This document shows, piece after piece, positions 61,801 through 64,000 of a stretch of DNA of 64,000 bases. Made by a program: the position numbers and the translations under genes. The notes under the pieces were generated by a model. It was not told the DNA's origin, made no database searches, and saw nothing but the letters and a program-made list of their open reading frames with translations. Within the stretch, counting starts at the first letter, position 1, and each line of letters starts with the position of its first letter. The DNA is from Ignelater luminosus (taxonomy: Eukaryota; Arthropoda; Insecta; Coleoptera; Elateridae): the NCBI GenBank assembly GCA_011009095.1, contig VTPC01003688.1:31243-95242 (forward strand). Direction: 5' to 3'.

Positions 61801-63534
61801 CTTGGCAACACACGGTTTCCCATTGGTTTTAGTCTCCGACAACGTTGCAATCTTCAAATTAACAGAATTTAAAGATTATCGTATTCGAAACGGAGTCATT
61901 CAAAAGTTTAATGCCCCCCAACCACTCATCTACTAACGGGTTAGCCAAAAGGAATGTTCAAACGTTGAAGGCAAAACTGAATCCAATCCTTCCAATCCAA
62001 CGACTTGGGAAAGTTTGATGCAAATACTCACGAACAGGAAATACAAAATGCAAAATGCAAATATCAATTAATCCTTCAGGTAACGCTCGCCATTTTCGAT
62101 GATTACAGCTAGTACTGGATCAATGACATTCTGTAGCAATTCCAAATAGATATCCGCTGTCAAGTTGCCAGCTATAAAAAAGGACAAACAAGGCGATCAC
62201 CTGACCAAACATTTAACTTTTCTGGTCGTTGATGGGTATGGACACATTATGAAATATTCTTGGATTCGAATCTGCCCAATAGCTACAATTATGACGATTA
62301 ACCGCACCATTTATAAAAAAAGAGCATTAATCGGGGCAATATGCAGAAGTGAAAGGCCTTTCTATGTGCTACTTGAACCCGCCACTTTCGAGATTTCTGA
62401 GGGGTTGAAGTTTAGGATTCGAATTGTACATCAGAAAATATCCAAATCGGCGCGTTTTTGGGTTTTTTCAAAAAAATATTTTCGTGGGAGTTATTCAGTC
62501 TGTTTCGTTTTCGTTGGGCCACGCTGTATAATGTTTGCATCTTTAACTGTGACACTGTTGTACACTGTTGTTAATAAAATGATTTTCAATTTGTGCTTTA
62601 AAAATACACAACGTAGGAGTTAGGGACTTCCAGTTATTAAATGTCTGAATATTCTAAGAAGAAGTTGGAAATTCTGGGAAAACGTAGGGAATCTACTCTG
62701 AACCTGAATATTCTTAGACGCTAAAGAACCAACAGATTATTACTTACTTAGTTCGAAATTACGAATTTCGTCATGTTATTCGAGACGTAGATTTCAGTTG
62801 TCTTATTCGCCACTATGCAGCCTCTAGTCACCGTAGTCACAGGTAGTTAGTTGCATTACATTGATTAAACTGAATACGGTCATAACGTTGAAAATAGAAT
62901 AACATACTTACGTACTAAAGTACAGTCTTTAAATTTTAAAAATAAGTGAGAAAAATGCATTTGTTAGACAAAGCAGTTGCTCTAGATTTTTTTTAACAAA
63001 GTTAATAAAAATTGTTAAGTAAAATAGAGTTTTATTTTTATTTTTTCAAGCACATAAATTAAGAGAAATGCTTCACATAAAGAAATTTACTATATGAGAT
63101 GTTTATGCTCTATTGTTCACGTAAATAATAAATTCTAGTCCTTTTGCCAAGGACACAGAATCAAGTTAACATCTATTATCATACTCTTAAACTCCGATTT
63201 CTTTGATGTTTTAATTTATTACTTCCTTGCAGCAAAATTCAGCTTTATCTTAGAAACATAAATGCAAATCCTAATAAAGGAATTCTTATTACAAACAAAT
63301 CAATAAATCATTTTAAAGCCGATAATTAATTAATAAATCCACACAAACACATACCGATTGAGGCACTCCCGAAGTGCTGGTGCTAAGAGTAAAAGAAGTT
63401 GTAGATACAGGTTTGAATGATGCGGTTGTCGTCGTGTTTTCTTCATTTTTTTCTGTAACCAAGGTTGTTTCTTGTGCTTTAATGTTTGGTAAAAAAGAGC
63501 ACACAAATAACACTATTACACCACACCTAGTCAT
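32121..63534 (-). CDS. DM13-DM13-Methuselah-type GPCR (10 exons, 824 aa)
   Basis: Exons (minus): 63534-63355, 42542-42171, 42112-41708, 41649-41441, 40646-40429, 33453-33271, 33216-33138, 33063-32888, 32827-32668, 32613-32121; 2475 nt, all phases agree, all introns GT..AG. Res 1-20 signal peptide, 21-60 Thr/Ser-rich. Two DM13 domains (about 66-178 and 196-310) share HGLxSGPI, FxPNLHYDGK, PDAHFWVG, DxFDYFGxWC-like and NFGHV. Res about 324-445 resemble the Methuselah ectodomain (VQKCCPLNQVL, LLRNGSLMV, DEYCMETI). Seven helices follow, TM1 (STLFIIYAVGISISAIFLV) split over exons 5/6, TM7 ending VLHRPV near 715, then a 110-residue Ser/Asn-rich tail. AATAAA on minus near 32086. Mth receptors are family-B-like GPCRs; DM13 is a cytochrome-like extracellular domain known from Skeletor. 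The ligand is unknown. The 58-bp intron between DM13-2 and the ectodomain argues against two genes; exon 1 is less certain. Confidence 0.82.
34614..35430 (+). pseudogene. Small spliced gene remnant with a duplicated exon
   Basis: On the plus strand inside intron 5 of the receptor gene: a short exon (ATG at 34616, MGLSAIS, donor GTAAGT), a second exon 34979-35081 (DNENDANSKVSSILDNDRQQ; donor GTGAGT), and a third from 35165 that is a diverged duplicate of the second (ANSEASCILENDGQQ in one frame). Splicing exon 2 to exon 3 puts the third exon in the wrong frame by one base and stops it after 17 codons. Further stops follow (after KPWIID and after LIEFL). I do not recognise the family. Confidence 0.4.
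36095..36290 (+). repeat. GC-rich repeat family R3, copy 1
   Basis: GC-rich island in AT-rich intron. It shares ACAAACAAAAGCAA and GGCCGCCGA(A/G)GGC-type sequence with 45625-45700 and resembles the units at 43600-43850 and 44720-44950. Confidence 0.5.
36915..37200 (+). repeat. Dispersed repeat family R1, copy 2
   Basis: Begins ACAGGGTGTTTTACAAA and contains TTTTTTGTCATATAAC, GATACAGGGTGTCAAAG and TTATCAGAGGTGGAG. It is collinear with 810-1260 but less eroded; ACAGGGTGT at its left edge may be the element end. Confidence 0.65.
37201..40250. other. Intron 5 of the receptor gene: repeat-like sequence without a gene
   Basis: Contains passages such as GACCGATTTTGATGG (37398) and GACCGATTTTGACCAG (39082), a phrase that recurs in insect repeats, and a G run near 37565. 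No intact frame or recognisable protein was found. Probably old transposon sequence. Confidence 0.4.
42600..43194. other. AT-rich intron 1 sequence
   Basis: No gene, repeat partner or motif recognised in this part of the first intron of the receptor gene. Confidence 0.5.
43195..43515 (+). repeat. Dispersed repeat family R2, copy B
   Basis: Its right half, GGTCTTAGCCCATCTAAACTC through AGCGTAGGTAAGGAGGTTAATG, matches 50040-50095 directly and 22890-22945 inverted. Its left half, with TTTGAAATTAAGAATCCTGTC, is the inverted form of the block at 23045-23075. The layout equals copy A in reverse complement, so the two are one element type of at least 300 bp. Confidence 0.7.
43847..43879. repeat. 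(GA)n microsatellite
   Basis: A near-perfect GA run of about 33 bases within the R3 unit. Confidence 0.9.
45055..45190. repeat. Polypurine tract of about 135 bases
   Basis: Almost pure A/G on the plus strand with only a few C or T. It is the expanded counterpart of the GA run at 43847 in the next unit and encodes only Glu/Arg/Lys-rich shadow frames. Confidence 0.85.
45771..46522. other. AT-rich intron sequence
   Basis: Nothing recognised apart from AT-rich runs such as TTAATTAATTAATTG. Confidence 0.5.
46845..48066 (+). pseudogene. DUF4817/DDE-type transposase with an intron
   Basis: The first exon (46845-47169) codes for an N-terminal helix-turn-helix (MPFTSEQDKFFLIAHYRSG, GRPTVLTDEVL). 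It joins at donor GTAGGA and acceptor 47385 in frame to GFSYGSCQVALKKKL, then the gap. After the gap come LNITFMSDEAWFHLSGYVNS (first catalytic D/E region), YFQQDGASAHTS (second Asp) and WPPRSPDLTPLDFF (third acidic region). Stops and frameshifts near 47600, 47700 and 47890 break the C-terminal half; the last part is legible in other frames to VCLETQGGHIEP near 48050. The missing bases prevent a full judgement. Confidence 0.75.
47440..47539. other. Assembly gap, 100 N
   Basis: One hundred N, the usual placeholder for a gap of unknown size. It falls inside the transposase, probably because of the repetitive nature of the element. Confidence 1.
48902..49589. other. AT-rich intron sequence
   Basis: Short open frame at 48999-49211 without recognisable features; no gene called. 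Confidence 0.45.
49590..50140 (+). repeat. Dispersed repeat family R2, copy C
   Basis: Contains TTCGAACTAATAACCTGTTGG (49598) and AAATCCGATTTGCCACTT (49703), both shared with copy A on the same strand, then GGCATGACATAATCCATAATTT (49805) and the core GGTCTTAATCCAACTAAACTC to AAGGAAGTTAATGCAC (50037-50096). The longest copy; may be a nest of two. Confidence 0.65.
51185..51735. repeat. Degenerate GGCCCGACAGA-type minisatellite, copy 2
   Basis: About 550 bases of imperfect short units such as GGCCCGA, AGAAGTTCAA(A/G)A and GACAGGC(T/C)CGAGA. The same words build 14124-14420. Continuous frames across it (for example 51333-51758) translate to Pro/Arg/Ser-rich low-complexity sequence. Confidence 0.65.
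51770..53625 (+). repeat. LTR-like arm, left copy (inverted partner at 58266-61545)
   Basis: The whole stretch is present in reverse complement at 58266-61545 once the mariner there is removed. From TGTCTTTC (51779) to GAACA (52724) it could be an LTR of about 946 bases, with AATAAA-type signals near its end. It is followed by TTGGTGAGACCCGGCG, which starts with TGG as a tRNA primer-binding site would, and by a leader that ends in ACAGGGTGTCGGATTCACGAG and ATTTAAC. No gag or pol is attached. LTR identity is inferred. Confidence 0.6.
53626..55659. other. Intron sequence between the inverted arms
   Basis: No gene recognised. Minus-strand frames at 53462-53797 and 54061-54300 have no known features; the first overlaps the repeat arm. 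Confidence 0.45.
55660..56952 (-). mobile_element. Mariner element, 1293 bp
   Basis: Inverted ends of about 28 bp (CGAGGGTGGTCTGAAAAGTT at the left; exact reverse complement at the right), flanked on both sides by TA (55658-55659, 56953-56954). One transposase gene on the minus strand fills it. Length is normal for mariner. Confidence 0.95.
55725..56792 (-). pseudogene. Mariner transposase (DD34D type) with a frameshift
   Basis: The N-terminal frame (56792-56313; from Met at residue 7 of the frame, MDKIEYRAVI) has both helix-turn-helix motifs (GNTPSQIKDELD; IKVREIAEVMNMS) and the linker WVPRLLT. The first catalytic motif, VDETW, is legible only in a third frame at about 56300-56315, and in the C-terminal frame (56303-55725) the remaining motifs are intact: HQDNAPSHTS and PPYSPDLAPSDFFLFPHLK. 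At least one indel near 56230-56330 breaks the protein, so the copy is inactive. Confidence 0.9.
56953..57959. other. AT-rich intron sequence
   Basis: No gene or repeat recognised. Confidence 0.5.
57960..58115 (+). repeat. Dispersed repeat family R1, copy 3 (partial)
   Basis: Contains AAAGATTAAGTCTTTTTGTCATA, CTCTGAGATACAGGGTGTC and, inverted, GACACCGTGTATCTCGAAGA. It matches the left half of copy 2 and the block at 800-830. The inverted second half suggests the end of one copy meeting another. Confidence 0.5.
59521..60782 (+). mobile_element. Mos1-like mariner, 1262 bp
   Basis: Inverted ends CCTATGAAATGAGACTTTC (left) and its counterpart GTCTCATTTCATAGG (right), flanked by TA on both sides (59519-59520, 60783-60784). 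It is inserted in the right LTR-like arm; the left arm at about 52548 still shows the uninterrupted GTGTATTACACCTTGG-type sequence. Length is close to Mos1 (1286 bp). Confidence 0.95.
59681..60721 (+). pseudogene. Mos1-like mariner transposase, one internal stop
   Basis: From ATG 59681 to TAA 60721 the frame is 346 codons, equal to the mauritiana subfamily (345). Visible motifs: two HTH units (HALSRAQCFRWFEKF; MMAEQLGVTQKTICKRL), linker WVPHEL, IVTGDEK (first Asp), FLDDNAPPHRTR (second Asp) and YSPDLAPSDYHLF (third Asp), DD34D spacing. Only one defect is visible: TAG at 60155-60157, exactly where the family has Trp after GDEK. No indels. So this is a young but inactivated copy. Confidence 0.93.
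61750..62060 (+). pseudogene. Ty3/Gypsy integrase fragment
   Basis: Plus frame reads LDDILATHGFPLVLVSDN, then FKLTEFKDYRIRNG, then (after a frameshift) an ERxVQTxK-like segment near 61945. This is the integrase core around its second catalytic Asp (in VSDN). Broken and without flanking pol domains. Confidence 0.65.
62080..62420 (-). pseudogene. IS630-type transposase fragment
   Basis: Minus frame gives AGNLTADIYLELLQNVIDP and then IENGERYLKD, matching the segment between the first and second catalytic Asp in insect IS630/Tc1-like transposases (type with GNLTGxxYLxxL). Upstream pieces such as IQEYFIMCPYPS fit the preceding strand. Stops interrupt it. Confidence 0.5.
62640..62790 (-). repeat. 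Dispersed repeat family R2, copy D (partial)
   Basis: In reverse complement it reads AATTTCGAACTAAG, CTGTTGGTTCTTTAGCGTC, TTCAGAGTAGATTC and ACATTTAATAACTG, collinear with copy C at 49595-49695. Confidence 0.7.
62791..63354. other. AT-rich intron sequence next to receptor exon 1
   Basis: No gene or repeat recognised. The splice donor of exon 1 lies at its right edge (63354-63349). Confidence 0.5.
63355..63534 (-). CDS. Signal-peptide exon assigned to the DM13-Mth receptor gene
   Basis: A 60-codon exon starts with a hydrophobic signal sequence (MTRCGVIVLFVCSFLPNIKA, likely cut after Ala20). It continues with a Thr/Ser-rich stretch and closes at SGVPQS with donor GTATGTG. It ends in phase 0, as the DM13 exon at 42542 requires, and no other coding exon on this strand lies between. 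The link over 20.8 kb is inferred; another phase-0 target further left cannot be ruled out. Confidence 0.6.
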
Positions 63535-64000
63535 TATTTATTATCAACTAACTGATTTGTACGGTATTTGAACGAGAATGTTGATATCCCTTATCACGAG
63601 AAAAAACCTCTCAAATATTTGTATGGGAAAGTAAAAATGTTTGTATCTTTTCGAGTACCCGGTATGTCTCACTAATTAAACAACACTGTCTAATAATATA
63701 ACACGCAATTATTTTCGTTAGAATTTTAATAAATTTGTTCACTTTATTATTACTGCTCTTGTTTGTAGTATTTAACCTCGAAGTGTATGCACTAAATTAG
63801 CGAAAGTTTAAAATTAGCATCAAACCATGCGCGCGCTTTTTTACTAAAACAAATTCACGTTCAACACGAAAGCGATTCCTACAGCTACTACCGCTAAAAA
63901 CTATTAAAACCGCATTCGAGATACGATAAAATGAAAAAAAAGCGGAACAAGTCTCCGCAAGACATACGTCATTTATTACGGGAATGCCCGCAGACAAACC
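63535..64000. other. Upstream region of the receptor gene
   Basis: Presumed promoter and 5' UTR of the receptor gene if exon 1 is correctly assigned. No TATA box or other element could be placed with confidence, and no other gene is visible. Confidence 0.35.

Noticed and set aside
1..64000. CRISPR arrays, prokaryotic operons, rRNA or tRNA genes
   Set aside because: No regularly spaced repeats, no recognisable tRNA cloverleaf or rRNA sequence; the only tRNA-like match is the Copia primer-binding site.

Overview
This is nuclear DNA of an insect, probably a beetle or a related holometabolan (inference). The evidence is short introns with GT..AG borders, AT-rich spacers, a Methuselah-type receptor, an insect-type serine protease homologue, and a dense load of eukaryotic transposons (Mos1-like mariner, Copia with a half-tRNA primer site, hAT, BEL/Pao, Gypsy, Jockey-like LINEs). 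Nothing prokaryotic, no rRNA, tRNA or CRISPR was seen. A run of 100 N at 47440-47539 marks an assembly gap. Four host genes look real. (1) 5424-5903 (+): a small four-pass membrane protein. (2) 7183-9728 (+): a seven-exon inositol polyphosphate 5-phosphatase of the INPP5K/SKIP type (5-phosphatase domain plus C-terminal SKICH domain, 440 aa), with every splice phase consistent. (3) 23535-24585 (+): a four-exon, 294-aa serine protease homologue that has lost all three catalytic residues. (4) 32121-63534 (-): a ten-exon gene filling half the window, whose reading frame closes over all nine splice junctions to 824 aa: signal peptide, Thr/Ser-rich linker, two DM13 domains, a Methuselah-type ectodomain, seven membrane helices and a cytoplasmic tail. 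I consider this DM13-DM13-Mth receptor architecture the most interesting item here. Its 20.8-kb first intron and 7-kb fifth intron hold most of the transposons in the right half. Layout: 1-5.4 kb, spacer with a 1.4-kb PIF/Harbinger-like element; 5.4-9.7 kb, genes 1 and 2; 9.7-14.1 kb, spacer, a 663-bp foldback element with a perfect 9-bp target duplication, and a decayed copy of a repetitive insect ORF family (GGLTRG motif); 14.1-16.5 kb, minisatellite, LINE and Gypsy debris; 16.8-22.7 kb, a degraded Copia element (-) split by a ZBED5-like hAT element; 23.5-24.6 kb, gene 3; 24.9-31.1 kb, three LINE copies of different age; 31.2-32.0 kb, BEL/Pao debris; 32.1-63.5 kb, gene 4. Inside intron 1 of gene 4 lie a GC-rich repeat cluster, a TA-flanked DUF4817-type transposon, a minisatellite, two LTR-like arms in inverted orientation, two mariners (one inserted into the right arm, with the left arm as the unoccupied site), and Gypsy/IS630-type fragments. 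All family assignments come from motif recognition; no database search was run.
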